From Oscillospiraceae bacterium (lineage in GTDB: Bacteria > Bacillota > Clostridia > Oscillospirales > Ruminococcaceae): a stretch of 64,000 nt of DNA. Below the pieces are notes generated by a model. It saw only the letters and a program-made list of their open reading frames with translations, was not told the DNA's origin and ran no database searches. Below, in pieces: positions 1 to 8,873 of the stretch. How positions within the stretch are numbered: the stretch's first letter is position 1; each line of letters starts with the position of its first letter. The stretch is from the NCBI GenBank assembly GCA_009777155.1, contig WRMK01000001.1, forward strand, positions 1-64,000, written 5' to 3'. Made by a program: the position numbers and the translations under genes.

Positions 1-28
1 GCCACTCGCGGCGCGTGAGCGAGGGTGT

Positions 29-190
29 TTTTGCCTACTTTTTGCACAAGCAAAAAGTAGGTGGGGGTTTGGGGGCAAAGCCCCCATTAAGGGACATGGG
101 GTTTGGGTTTTGCCCCCATTATAAGGGGGAGCGGGGGCGAAGCCCCCATTGTGCGGCGTAAGCCGCACCGATTGCGCGGCGTAGCCGCGC
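29..190. repeat. Cluster of four or five short GC-rich palindromes
   Basis: A tandem run of perfect hairpins: CCTACTTTTTGC/GCAAAAAGTAGG (34-61), GGGGGC/GCCCCC (71-85 and 133-147), GTGCGGC/GCCGCAC (151-168) and GCGCGGC/GCCGCGC (174-190). None ends in a clear T-tract, so they look like REP/BIME-type repeats and not a simple terminator. They sit upstream of the GH9 gene promoter. No gene is seen in bases 1-273. Confidence 0.6.
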
Positions 191-214
191 CCAAAGAAAA
201 AATAAAAATACCCC

Positions 215-243
215 TTGCAATTTCCAAAAACCTATGATACAAT
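215..243 (+). promoter_or_regulatory. Sigma-A-type promoter for the GH9 gene
   Basis: TTGCAA (215-220), 17-bp spacer, TACAAT (238-243), about 30 bp before the GH9 start codon. An AAAGG ribosome site lies at about 257. Confidence 0.55.
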
Positions 244-273
244 TGATAAAAACAATAAAGGTACATAAAACTT

Positions 274-2034
274 ATGAAACACACCCAAACAATCCATCTA
301 AACCAACTCGGCTACGCCCCGAACGCCGTTAAGAAGGCGGTCTTGCCTGTAGATGCAAGCGAGTTTTCAATTGTCTGCACTGTTGAAAACGCAGTTGTTT
401 TCAATGGCAAAGCCTCCGAAAAAGTCTACTCGGAGGGTTCGCGGGAGTGGGTGAGGATTGCCGACTTTACCGCTTTAACGCGGCAAGGCGAGTATGTGCT
501 GGTGGCGAAGTCGGGCGAATCGGCACAGTCGGCGCAATCGCCGCAGTCGTGCGAATTGGCGCAGTCGCCGCAGTCGTGCGAATCGCCGCAGTCGCCCGAA
601 ACGGCGCAGTCGCCCGAATCGGCACAGTCGCCGCAATCGCCGCAGTCGTGCGAATCACCGCAATCGGCGCGGTCGTGCGAATCGGCGCAATCGCCGCAAC
701 CGCCGCAGTCGTGCGAATCGCCGCAATTCAAAATCACCCCCACCCCCTACGCCGAACTCCGCCGCGCCTTGTTGGATTTTTACGAGTACCAAAAATGCGG
801 CGTTGCAGTTGACGCGGGGCCGTGGTCGCACCCGCCCTGCCATACCTCAATCGGCTTTGTAATCGACGAAAACGGCGCGAAAACCGGCGTGACGAAAGAC
901 GTTGCGGGGGGCTGGCACGATGCGGGCGATTACGGGCGGTACATAGTCCCGTCGGCGGCGACAGTCGCGCAGTTACTGCTTGCGAATAACCCCGACCTCC
1001 TCGACGTAGTATGGTTCGAGGTCGAGTGGATGCTGAAAATGCAGGACGAGGTCAGCGGCGGCATCTATCACAAGGTCAGTTGCCGCAATTTCAACCCGCT
1101 GAACGAAATGCCCCATGACGAGCATGACGAGTTGGTAATCTGCCCGATTTCAGCCGAGGCAACGGCCGATTTCGCCGCGTCTATGGCTTTGGCGGCGCGC
1201 TTTTACCCGCAGTATTCTCAAAAATTGCTCACATCGGCAACCTCGGCGTGGGATTGGTGCATGAAAAACTTGCACTTCGCCGAATCAAACAGCGGCTTCA
1301 AGAACCCGCCCACCGTCACAACAGGCCCGTACGGCAACACGAGCATCAAGAGCAAATACTTCTGGGCGGCGTGCGAGTTGTTTGGGGCTACGGGGGAACA
1401 GAAGTACCACGATTATATCAAGACCGCAGAGATTAGCGCGGGTGTACACTGGAAAGAGTCGGGGACTTTCGGGATTCTTGCCTATTTGCGGAGTGCCAAA
1501 GCCGATTCCGCAATCGCCGCCCGCATGAAAAAGACCCTTTTAGACAGGGCGGGCGAGATTATTACGGCCTGCAATGCCGACCCGTACGGGGTCTCGCTCG
1601 GCGTTGACTATAGGTGGGGTAGCAACGGCGACATCGGCAACAACGCCATGACCTTGCTACTCGCCGAGCAATTTGCCGACATTGCAAATAGTGCAAATAA
1701 ATACCGTGAATACGCGGCCGAACACCTGAATTATCTGCTGGGCAAGAACCCGCTCGGCAAGTGCTACGTCAGCGGATTCGGCGCAAACCCGCTCAAACAC
1801 CCGCACCATCGCCCGTCGGTGGCGGTGGGTGAGGCTGTACCCGGTATGGTGTCGGGCGGGCCGTGCGGCAACACAAGCTTCGAGCCGATTCTGCACAGCC
1901 ACTGCGCCAACCAACCCCCCATGAAGTGCTTCATCGACCACCACGAAAGTTTCTCGTCGAACGAGATAACTATATATTGGAACGCCCCATTCTATTTCTT
2001 GCTCTCCGAGCAAGAAATAATGAATAATGAATAG
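274..2034 (+). CDS. Glycoside hydrolase family 9 with repeat-expanded Ig-like domain
   Basis: Family GH9 enzymes are inverting beta-glycosidases (mostly endoglucanases, some exo-acting on short beta-glucans or glucosamine oligomers). The N-terminus (about residues 7-160) is the CelD_N Ig-like domain ('HLNQLGYAPNAVKKAVL'), followed by an (alpha/alpha)6 catalytic domain. The expected residues are present: GGWHDAGDYGRY with D216/D219, the HHRPS histidine motif, and E564 in SNEITIYWNAP. There is no signal peptide, so the enzyme is probably intracellular and may act on imported oligosaccharides. About 70 residues of S-[AP]-Q / S-C-E / S-P-E triplets (nt 515-727, a 9-nt repeat) interrupt the Ig-like domain between 'GEYVLVAKSG' and 'FKITPTPY', where relatives have a short loop. 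The last residues (IMNNE) and the stop come from the palindromic element downstream. Family assignment is secure; substrate is not. Confidence 0.9.
   Translation: MKHTQTIHLNQLGYAPNAVKKAVLPVDASEFSIVCTVENAVVFNGKASEKVYSEGSREWVRIADFTALTRQGEYVLVAKSGESAQSAQSPQSCELAQSPQSCESPQSPETAQSPESAQSPQSPQSCESPQSARSCESAQSPQPPQSCESPQFKITPTPYAELRRALLDFYEYQKCGVAVDAGPWSHPPCHTSIGFVIDENGAKTGVTKDVAGGWHDAGDYGRYIVPSAATVAQLLLANNPDLLDVVWFEVEWMLKMQDEVSGGIYHKVSCRNFNPLNEMPHDEHDELVICPISAEATADFAASMALAARFYPQYSQKLLTSATSAWDWCMKNLHFAESNSGFKNPPTVTTGPYGNTSIKSKYFWAACELFGATGEQKYHDYIKTAEISAGVHWKESGTFGILAYLRSAKADSAIAARMKKTLLDRAGEIITACNADPYGVSLGVDYRWGSNGDIGNNAMTLLLAEQFADIANSANKYREYAAEHLNYLLGKNPLGKCYVSGFGANPLKHPHHRPSVAVGEAVPGMVSGGPCGNTSFEPILHSHCANQPPMKCFIDHHESFSSNEITIYWNAPFYFLLSEQEIMNNE
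515..727 (+). repeat. In-frame 9-nt tandem repeat inside the GH9 gene
   Basis: About 23 imperfect copies of TCG[GC]CGCA[AG] and the variant TCGTGCGAA, coding SAQ/SPQ/SCE/SPE. The unit is a multiple of three, so copy-number change never shifts frame, and several other frames are also kept open (track ORFs on both strands are shadows of it). Confidence 0.85.
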
Positions 2035-2224
2035 TGAATAATGAATAATTGTGGAGGTCGCTCCGCGACGGTTTTCCGATTGAATAGCTTACAACTCGTA
2101 TGCAATCTTTTCACGATAATTAAACTAAATATCGCGAAAAATCGGTATACGAGTTGTCAGCTATTCAATCGGAAATCCGTCGCGGAGCGACACCTCAATT
2201 ATTCATTATTCCTTATTCACTATT
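2013..2224. repeat. Long palindromic AT-flanked element between convergent genes
   Basis: Arms of roughly 85 bp: outer AT-rich 'aataatgaatagtgaata' sequence, then about 55 bp (GTGGAGGTCGCTCCGCGACGG... paired with ...CCGTCGCGGAGCGACACCTC), including CCGATTGAATAGCT and ACAACTCGTAT with their complements; the loop is about 45 bp. Both flanking genes read into its ends and stop there, giving C-termini IMNNE and SSNSE. It may serve as a bidirectional terminator but looks like an inserted palindromic repeat. Confidence 0.75.
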
Positions 2225-3148
2225 ACTTGAAACGCAGTTCCTCCCCGCGTTTTTCGCACTATAAAGTGCCTTATCCGCTCCGCCGATAAGTTCGTATACG
2301 GTCGTTTCGCCTTGCTCTTTTGTATCGGCCGCGTTTACACCTATGCTTATGGTAATTCTTGTGGGCGGTTGGTCGGGGTTGCAGATTTGTCGGATTGGAA
2401 CCTCCTCGACCTGCGCCCGCAACTGCTCCGCGACGCCTTTCGCGCCCTGTAGGTCAGTATTCGGCAACAGCACCACAAACTCCTCGCCGCCCCATCTCGC
2501 CGCAAAATCCCCCGACCGTTTCAGCACCTGCCGAAAGACTTCCGCAACGGTGCAAAGCGCGACGTCGCCCTGCTGATGCCCGTAGGTATCGTTGTAATGC
2601 TTGAAATTATCCACGTCAATCATCAACACACTTATCGGTATCTTCTCACGCTTGGCGCGCCGCCATTCCGAATTCATCTGTGTCTCGAAAAACCGCCGAT
2701 TGGGCAATTCGGTAAGGCGGTCGGTCATGCTCAGTCGTTCAATTATCCGCAGTTGCTCCAATATCATAATCTGATTACGCAGTCTAAGTTTAACAATCGC
2801 CGACGAAAACGGCTTGCTGATGTAATCCGCGGCCCCGAGCGACAACCCCTTTTCCTCGTCCTCGGAATTACGCAGGCCGGTGATGAAAATCACGGGTATG
2901 TCTTTCGTCAATTCGGTGCTTTTTAACACGGTGATAACTTCATAGCCGTCCATGTCGGGCATGATTATGTCGAGCAGAATCACGTCCGGCGCGTATTTCT
3001 CTGCCGCCGCAATCGCCGCCGCGCCGCTTTTCGCCGCATATGTAGTATACTCGCCGCTGAGTATTGAATTAAGCGCGATAATATTCGAGTTCTCGTCGTC
3101 CACAATCAAGACGGCGCGTTTTCTTGCGGATTCAATATTATTTGTCAT
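2213..3148 (-). CDS. Response regulator with GGDEF output (diguanylate cyclase)
   Basis: Makes the second messenger cyclic di-GMP from two GTP when phosphorylated. The receiver domain (about 10-130) has acidic DDE at 17-19, phospho-acceptor D60 in VILLDIIMPD, and K112 in SKPF. The GGDEF domain (about 140-305) has an intact active motif WGGEEF (GGEEF 220-224) and, five residues before it, RSGD (211-214), matching the RxxD product-inhibition I-site. Its ATG overlaps the stop of the upstream kinase gene (GTATGA), so the two are translationally coupled and almost certainly partners. The C-terminal SSNSE is encoded by the adjacent palindrome. Confidence 0.93.
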   Translation of the reverse strand: MTNNIESARKRAVLIVDDENSNIIALNSILSGEYTTYAAKSGAAAIAAAEKYAPDVILLDIIMPDMDGYEVITVLKSTELTKDIPVIFITGLRNSEDEEKGLSLGAADYISKPFSSAIVKLRLRNQIMILEQLRIIERLSMTDRLTELPNRRFFETQMNSEWRRAKREKIPISVLMIDVDNFKHYNDTYGHQQGDVALCTVAEVFRQVLKRSGDFAARWGGEEFVVLLPNTDLQGAKGVAEQLRAQVEEVPIRQICNPDQPPTRITISIGVNAADTKEQGETTVYELIGGADKALYSAKNAGRNCVSSNSE

Positions 3149-6100
3149 ACGTAATCCCCTTTAAGCTTATTTAGCTCGTCAACGGCTTCCTTAAATTCGT
3201 AGTTCTCAACCCGCGTAATCAGCACGTCCGCGCCCGGAACAGCCCGTAGTCGCTCGACAAGATTAAAGCTGTCGGGGTTAATATTCAACAGCAACGGCTC
3301 TAACTCGGCGAACAGCTCGGCAGTCTCGGACTTGGATAGCGGCCGAATATTTTCTTGCTGTGTCAATGCCGACTGCAACAGCGGCTCTAAGCCTTTGTGT
3401 ACCTCATCGAACGCGGTTTTGAGTTCACTCATTTTCTCAATCGGCGGCAATTCGTGCAACTTCAATAATCGTTCAACTTCCATTGCCGCGTTTTGCAGTT
3501 CGGGCTCGGCAATCTGCCCTGCGTTGCCTTTGAGAGTATGCGCCAATCGGTGGGCGAGGGTGAAGCTTTTGCCGTCAATAGCGGCCACGAGTTCATCGTA
3601 AGTCCCGCGGTTGTTCTTGGCGAACGCAATCCGCAGTTTCTCAAGGATTTCCGCCTTTTGCCGAAGTCGCTCGGCCTCGTCGTCGTCGCCCATGCTAATT
3701 GGAGTTAGGTACTTCAAGAGTATCAGCCACAATTCCTGCGCCGTGAACGGCTTTCCAAGGCAGTTCGGCATATTATTTTTGCGGTACTTCTCCAACTCGC
3801 CCGACATGACGTTTGCAGTCATGGCGACTATCGGCGTGCCTACGCCCAACTGGGTAATCCGCGACGCCGCCTCCATGCCGTCCATTACAGGCATGAACAT
3901 GTCCATGAAGATTAGGTCGAACGGCTTTTCGCCGTTTTCCATGCGTGTAATGACCGCCTCGAGGGCTTCCTTGCCGTTCTCGGTCTCGACCGACTGTAGC
4001 CCCACACGCGCCAAATGCTCGCATATAAGCTCACGGTTCATGAAATTATCGTCGCAAATCAGCACTAATTCTTGGTGAAAATTCGGCTTTTGAATCTTGT
4101 TCGCCTTTGACTTTTCGGGAGCATGGGATTCAGACTCGGTTGCGGCATTGGCAATGGTATCAAAATCAAGTTCAAAGCTGAACAGGCTGCCCGCGCCCGG
4201 CTCACTCACGACGTTCAGCTTGCCGCCCATGAGTTCAACCAAATTCGCGGTAATCGACAAGCCTAAGCCCGTGCCGCCGTAGTTGCGGGTCGTCCCCGAG
4301 TCCGCCTGCATGAACGGCTCGAAAATCCGCTCAATCTGCTTACTGTTCATACCTATGCCGTTGTCGCATACTTCAAAATAGACAATAGCCTTAGTGTCGC
4401 CCTGCTCGTCGGTCTTGATTGTCTTGACCACCGCCGATAGCTTTACCGAACCCATGTCGGTGAATTTCACCGCGTTCGACAACAGATTCATCAAGGCTTG
4501 ATAGAGCCGTACCGAGTCCCCGATAAGTTTCCGCCCCGCAATCGGTTCTGCATAGAGCCGCAAGTCCAATCCCTTTTCCTTAGCCGCCGGAAGTATCACC
4601 GACTGACACCGCGAGACGACTTCATGTAACTCAAACGGCGCATTATCGAAAGTCATCTTGCCCGCCTCGATTTTGGATATGTCAAGAATATCGTTGATTA
4701 TTCGGAGCAACCATTTTGCACTGTCGTTGATTTTGCCGAGGTAATCCTTGACTTGATAATCAATTGCGCGGTCAATCGCAAGCTCGGCAAATCCTAACAC
4801 GCTATTCATCGGGGTGCGAATTTCATGGCTCATTATCGCCAAAAACTCCGACTTGGCGCGGCTTGCGGCTTGTGCGGACTCGAGCAATCGCTGTTCGGTG
4901 ATGTCGCAGTAGTACCCTTCAACCAAGTGCGGCGTGCCGTCTGTTTTGGTCTCAATCACGCGGCTGCGCTCCCAGATAACCTTCTCGGTGCCGTCGGGAA
5001 CAGTAATCCTGTAGGTCGTCTCGTACGGCAGGCCTTTCGCGAGTGTCTGCTCGCTGATAATCATGACGTTTTCGGCGTCTTCAAGATTATTGATATTCAG
5101 ATACCGCACAGAGCTTTTCCCGATTAAATCCTCGGCGGCGTAGCCTATAAGCTCCTTTGAGCCCTTGCTTACGAAAGTATATGTATACTCGGGCGGGTCG
5201 TAAAGATGCTGAAACACCATGCCGGGCAGGTTGTCAATCATCGCTTCAATCCGCGCCGTCATGCTCTTGAGTTGGGTTAAATCCTGCACAGTCGAAAGGA
5301 GTACATTATCAAAGCCGTCCTTGTAATCGTCAATCCGCACAAGTGTCACCAAAACGGGGTGCGGAACCCCCAAAGTCGTCTGATACACCGCCTCAAAGCT
5401 ATTGTAACCCTTTTGGACGGCGACTTTTGCATACTTTTTAAGTTTCTCCAACGTATTTTCACCGTCGGGCTGTTTTTCGGGGAAGACTTTGTAATAATTA
5501 TCGAAAAACTCCTGCTTGGTCTTGCACCCCGAATGTTTGAAGGCGGTCTCGTTGCAGTCGATAACTGTTAAATCTTCCTTGATTAAAGCACAGACAATCG
5601 GGATTGCGTCGAGCATTGTCTTTATCCGCAGGTGTGTTTCCTCGGCGGCTTTTTCGGCGGTTTTGCGGACGGTAATATCGGTCGCAATGCCTAAAAGTCC
5701 GATTACGGTGTTGTTTTGGACAAGCGGCGTGCGGATAATCTGCATGGCTTTGCGGACACCGCCCGGGTAGGTATACCAGTTCTCGGTGACAATGGTCTCG
5801 CGTTCTTTCAAGACCCGCTGATTGCTCGCGTAGAACTCGGCGGGCGTGTTTTTATCGGTGGTGTACATTGCGTCATAATCCTGCCCGATTATGTCTTCCT
5901 TTGTCACGCCAAACTCCCGCTCGAAGGTACTGTTACAGCTTGTGTAGAGATTATTCAGGTCTTTAGTGAACACCAAAGCGGGAATCGAATTGTATATAGC
6001 GTGGAGCCGCGCCGTCTGCTCTGCCATGGCTTTGCGGGTTTTCAAAATCATCGTGTAGGACACCACAAGGATTGCAATAATCACAAAAAGCGCGATGAGT

Positions 6101-6225
6101 ACGCCGATGAACAGCGGGCGGTCATGGTGTTCGTGGTCGGTCATAACCACAGTAGCAGTCAGCGCAACCAAAATAACTATGACTGCCGCCACGGCGATGA
6201 ATAATAGCTTGTTAATACGATTCAT
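3145..6225 (-). CDS. Hybrid sensor histidine kinase (2 TM, three PAS, HisKA, HATPase, REC, HPt)
   Basis: Membrane sensor that autophosphorylates and relays phosphate internally. Order in 1026 residues: TM helices at about 5-28 and 37-61 with almost no extracytoplasmic loop (about 8 residues rich in His/Asp); PAS domains at about 70-195, 200-320 and 330-445; HisKA with H467 in FLAIMSHEIRTP; HATPase with N584 in LLSNAVKF, DNGIG at 621 and a GTGLGL loop; receiver with D775 in LIFMDMFMP; HPt with H896 in AHRLAHTLKG. The tiny loop suggests sensing in the membrane or by the cytosolic PAS domains. It overlaps the c-di-GMP cyclase gene by ATGA, so the final acceptor is probably that response regulator. 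Confidence 0.93.
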   Translation of the reverse strand: MNRINKLLFIAVAAVIVILVALTATVVMTDHEHHDRPLFIGVLIALFVIIAILVVSYTMILKTRKAMAEQTARLHAIYNSIPALVFTKDLNNLYTSCNSTFEREFGVTKEDIIGQDYDAMYTTDKNTPAEFYASNQRVLKERETIVTENWYTYPGGVRKAMQIIRTPLVQNNTVIGLLGIATDITVRKTAEKAAEETHLRIKTMLDAIPIVCALIKEDLTVIDCNETAFKHSGCKTKQEFFDNYYKVFPEKQPDGENTLEKLKKYAKVAVQKGYNSFEAVYQTTLGVPHPVLVTLVRIDDYKDGFDNVLLSTVQDLTQLKSMTARIEAMIDNLPGMVFQHLYDPPEYTYTFVSKGSKELIGYAAEDLIGKSSVRYLNINNLEDAENVMIISEQTLAKGLPYETTYRITVPDGTEKVIWERSRVIETKTDGTPHLVEGYYCDITEQRLLESAQAASRAKSEFLAIMSHEIRTPMNSVLGFAELAIDRAIDYQVKDYLGKINDSAKWLLRIINDILDISKIEAGKMTFDNAPFELHEVVSRCQSVILPAAKEKGLDLRLYAEPIAGRKLIGDSVRLYQALMNLLSNAVKFTDMGSVKLSAVVKTIKTDEQGDTKAIVYFEVCDNGIGMNSKQIERIFEPFMQADSGTTRNYGGTGLGLSITANLVELMGGKLNVVSEPGAGSLFSFELDFDTIANAATESESHAPEKSKANKIQKPNFHQELVLICDDNFMNRELICEHLARVGLQSVETENGKEALEAVITRMENGEKPFDLIFMDMFMPVMDGMEAASRITQLGVGTPIVAMTANVMSGELEKYRKNNMPNCLGKPFTAQELWLILLKYLTPISMGDDDEAERLRQKAEILEKLRIAFAKNNRGTYDELVAAIDGKSFTLAHRLAHTLKGNAGQIAEPELQNAAMEVERLLKLHELPPIEKMSELKTAFDEVHKGLEPLLQSALTQQENIRPLSKSETAELFAELEPLLLNINPDSFNLVERLRAVPGADVLITRVENYEFKEAVDELNKLKGDYV

Positions 6226-6243
6226 AGTGTGTCCCTTCAGAAT

Positions 6244-6276
6244 AATGCAGAATGCAGAATGCAGAATGCAGAAATA
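6244..6276. repeat. Solo end of the ATGCAGA element (N1)
   Basis: Four tandem ATGCAGA units ending ATGCAGAAAT, the same end sequence as the complete elements at 17.9, 20.2, 21.5, 26.2 and 38.2 kb. No partner arm is seen nearby. It lies about 20 bp upstream of the hybrid kinase start codon. Confidence 0.7.
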
Positions 6277-6310
6277 GTTTGGATTTAATTAGCGGAGCAG
6301 TTGTTTGGGG

Positions 6311-6574
6311 GCAGTGGGGGTGCAGGGGTCTATGTCTGCGACACCGCAAAGAATCCGTGCGCCCGCGGCAGAGACCGTTCAGCCCACGCAACATCGACAA
6401 TGAGTGTTCCACTTGGCGGCTTGTGGGTTCGCTGTGCATAAGAAGTCTGCCCCCGAAAGGGGTTCTTCCGTCTACAAAATTTTTGGGACGAGAGGGTTAT
6501 GTTTCGCCAAGTGCAAGGGCGGGTCGCGCGGTTTCTTTGAGGTGGCGCAGACATAGACCCCTGCACCCCTACTG
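6311..6574 (-). repeat. Long-palindrome element A1
   Basis: Inverted arms of about 45 bp, GCAGTGGGGGTGCAGGGGTC... (6311-6356) and its near-complement ...GACCCCTGCACCCCTACTGC (6530-6574), with a few mismatches. The interior, read on the minus strand, aligns with A2 at 36.6 kb (CTTGCACTT..GAA..CATAAC..TCTCGTCCC, GCGAACCCACAAG.CGCCAAG). No ORF is supported inside; the track ORFs here are repeat shadows. Confidence 0.8.
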
Positions 6575-6589
6575 CGATTCACGCCTTTA

Positions 6590-6852
6590 AGCCCTCGCGT
6601 TTCCGTGGGATTACGGGCGAACCCATAGTAACCCGCCCCTACAACATTGTGAATTATTAACGACATAAAAATTTTTTCAGTGTAGGGGCGAACTGTGTTC
6701 GCCCGCATGTACAGCAAGGTTTGTAAGTGCGATTTGGCGGGCGGGCGCATTGCGGTCTATATGCGGGCGCGCATTGCGCGCCCCTACAGCGTTCACGCCT
6801 TTTCGCCCAATCGGGTATGGGCGGGCGCGCCGTAGTAACCCGCCCCCACAAC
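6590..6852. repeat. REP-like palindromes (TGTAGGGGCG family)
   Basis: Gene-free stretch holding short palindromes such as GGGGCGAACTGTGTTCGCCC (about 6685) and GGGCGCGCATTGCGCGCCCCTAC (about 6765), with scattered GTAACCCGCCCC-type pieces. These belong to a family seen in many gaps of this window. No coding signal was seen. Confidence 0.6.
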
Positions 6853-8193
6853 CTATTTCAAACCTTTAACAAAATCCGCCAAAACATCCTCCATATCGGG
6901 TTTGCCGATTTCTTGCAGGCTGTATTCTACGCGGGTGTGCGGCTTGTTGATTTTTACGACGCGGCCTAAGTCTATGGGCGTGGCAATTACCACGGCATCG
7001 CAGTCTACGGCTTCGATTGTCGCGGTCAGGTCGCGCATTTGTTCCTCGCCGTAACCCATTGCAGGGAGTAACGTGCCTATGTTGGGGTAAATGCGATAAG
7101 TCTCCGCTAATTTCCCGACTGCGAACGGCCGCGGGTCGATAATTTCAGCCGCGCCGAACCGCTTCGCCGCTACAACTCCTGCGCCGATTTTCATTTCGCC
7201 GTGGGTTAAAGTCGGGCCGTCTTCTATGACTAACACCCGCTTACCTTTGATTAGCGCGGGGTCTTCAACGCTGATTGTACTCGCCGCATCAATCACGACT
7301 GCGCCCGGATTCACCCGTGCAATATTCTCGCGCACTGCCAAAATATTCGCAAAATCCGCGCTGTCAATCTTATTAATCACGATTACATCGGCAATCCGCG
7401 CCGTCACTTCGCCGGGGTAATACGCCAGCTCGTGGCCGGGCCTGTGCGGGTCGGTTACTGTTATCATTAAATCGGGCTTGTAGAACGGGAAGTCGTTGTT
7501 GCCGCCGTCCCACAGGATTACGTCGCAACCGTCGGGGTCGTTTTCGGCGGCGCGCAGAATCGCCTCGTAGTCCACACCTGCGTAGATTACGTTTCCGCGG
7601 GTAATATGCGGTTCGTATTCTTCCATTTCCTCAATTGTGCAATTGTGCTTTTTGAGGTCGTCTATAACTGCAAAACGCTGAACCTTCTGCGCCTCCAAGT
7701 CCCCATAAGGCATCGGGTGACGGATAGCAATGACTTTCAGCCCTTTTTGCATAAGAATCTCGACTATTCTGCGGGAAGTCTGGCTCTTGCCGCAACCGGT
7801 TCTCGACGCGCCGACCGCGATTAGCGGCTTGTTAGACTTAATCATGGTGTTCTTGTGGCCGAGCAAGGTGAAATCCGCGCCCGCCGCATTAACCATCGCG
7901 CCGATGCCCATGACGGTGTTGTAAGTCACGTCGCTGTAAGCAAAGACGCACTCGTCCGCATCTAAGTCTTTAATCAGCTTTTCAAGGTCTTTCTGTTCAT
8001 AAATCGGAATCCCGTCCGGGTACAGTCCGCCCGCCAACGACGCCGGGTATTTCCGCCCCGCAATATCGGGAATCTGCGCGGCCGTGAACGCCACGACTTT
8101 GTAAGCCGGGTTGTCCCTGTAAAAAGTGTTGAAGTTGTGAAAATCGCGCCCCGCCGCGCCTATGATTATGATTTTACGTGCCGAGTTTGACAT
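6853..8193 (-). CDS. P-loop GTPase of the cyclic 2,3-diphosphoglycerate synthetase-like family
   Basis: 446 residues matching the COG2403-type family: an N-terminal Rossmann-like part (IIIIGAAGRDFHNFNTFYRDN) followed at about 127-137 by a P-loop VGASRTGCGKSQTSR, then DVILWDGGNNDFPF and VIVINKID, which resembles an NKxD guanine-specificity motif. In methanogens the archetype makes cyclic 2,3-diphosphoglycerate; in anaerobic Firmicutes the role is not established and it is often found near nitrogen or carbamate metabolism, so a different substrate is possible. It stands alone with its own promoter. Confidence 0.75.
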   Translation of the reverse strand: MSNSARKIIIIGAAGRDFHNFNTFYRDNPAYKVVAFTAAQIPDIAGRKYPASLAGGLYPDGIPIYEQKDLEKLIKDLDADECVFAYSDVTYNTVMGIGAMVNAAGADFTLLGHKNTMIKSNKPLIAVGASRTGCGKSQTSRRIVEILMQKGLKVIAIRHPMPYGDLEAQKVQRFAVIDDLKKHNCTIEEMEEYEPHITRGNVIYAGVDYEAILRAAENDPDGCDVILWDGGNNDFPFYKPDLMITVTDPHRPGHELAYYPGEVTARIADVIVINKIDSADFANILAVRENIARVNPGAVVIDAASTISVEDPALIKGKRVLVIEDGPTLTHGEMKIGAGVVAAKRFGAAEIIDPRPFAVGKLAETYRIYPNIGTLLPAMGYGEEQMRDLTATIEAVDCDAVVIATPIDLGRVVKINKPHTRVEYSLQEIGKPDMEDVLADFVKGLK

Positions 8194-8235
8194 GTTTTTT
8201 TCTTCCTTTCGTTTGTAAGATAGTCACATACTTTA

Positions 8236-8264
8236 ATTATACATAATTTGGGGTGGGTTGTCAA
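8236..8264 (-). promoter_or_regulatory. Promoter for the GTPase gene
   Basis: On the minus strand TTGACA (8264-8259), 17 bp, TATAAT (8241-8236), perfect consensus, about 43 bp before the ATG at 8193. AAGGAAG supplies the ribosome site. Confidence 0.8.
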
Positions 8265-8313
8265 GAATTTTGGGGAAATTTTTGGGGGTGGACGGCGAAT
8301 TGGAATTTTCGCC

Positions 8314-8342
8314 TTGACAAAAGCAAAAAAATAATGTATAAT
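8314..8342 (+). promoter_or_regulatory. Consensus promoter for the GNAT operon
   Basis: TTGACA (8314-8319), 17 bp, TATAAT (8337-8342), then the ATG at 8364. Divergent from the GTPase promoter about 50 bp away. Confidence 0.85.
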
Positions 8343-8363
8343 AGGCATAGGGAGAGTTGAAAA

Positions 8364-8873
8364 ATGCAGATAGATATTCAAATTGATGCGCTTACACCTT
8401 GTTTGGTGGAACGAGAAACCGAGAAAATCGTTGACACGACTATCGAGAGAATCAGACCCTTGAAAAAAGATTATTCGGGCTGGAACTTTGATTGGTCTGT
8501 TCCGCTGAGAAATAATTACGAAATTTACGCATTGAAAATCATGGGAACCCCACAAATACAGGGTTTGATAGCGTTAAAAATTGTCCCGGCAAACGCCGCC
8601 GTGCATATTGATATAATCGAAACTGCACCTCATAACTACGGCAGAACAGGGAAATATATTGGTGTCGGCGGGCATTTGTTCGCGTTTGCCTGCAAGTTGG
8701 CTCAAGACAACGGATATGATTATGTGTATTTTGATGCAAAGACCAATCTTATTGAGTACTACAAAAAAGCACTCGGCGCTGTTCAAATCGGGCGTTCTCA
8801 AAGAATGATAATCGAGGGAAAAAGTTTTGACGGTTTACTTAACAAGTATTATGGAGGAAATCAACATGAATAA
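8364..8873 (+). CDS. GNAT-fold N-acetyltransferase-like protein
   Basis: 169 residues with a GNAT-like pattern: beta strand 'IQGLIALKIVPANAAVHIDIIETAPHN', an acetyl-CoA loop region 'NYGRTGKYIGVGGHLFAFACKLAQDNG', then 'YVYFDAKTNLIEYYKKALGAVQIG', the usual strand followed by the 'YxKxLG' helix. The pyrophosphate loop is a loose match (RTGKYIGVG). Substrate unknown. The next small gene overlaps its 3' end by 8 bp, so the two form an operon; a toxin-antitoxin-like or protein-modifying pair is one possible reading. Confidence 0.6.
   Translation: MQIDIQIDALTPCLVERETEKIVDTTIERIRPLKKDYSGWNFDWSVPLRNNYEIYALKIMGTPQIQGLIALKIVPANAAVHIDIIETAPHNYGRTGKYIGVGGHLFAFACKLAQDNGYDYVYFDAKTNLIEYYKKALGAVQIGRSQRMIIEGKSFDGLLNKYYGGNQHE

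Noticed and set aside
426-862. Four overlapping track ORFs on both strands across the GH9 repeat
   Set aside because: They are open only because the 9-nt repeat lacks stops in several frames; GH9 motifs flank the repeat in a single frame.
6212-6851. Several 60-112 aa ORFs between the kinase and the GTPase gene
   Set aside because: They read through element A1 and REP-like palindromes, with no ribosome site or protein-like composition.
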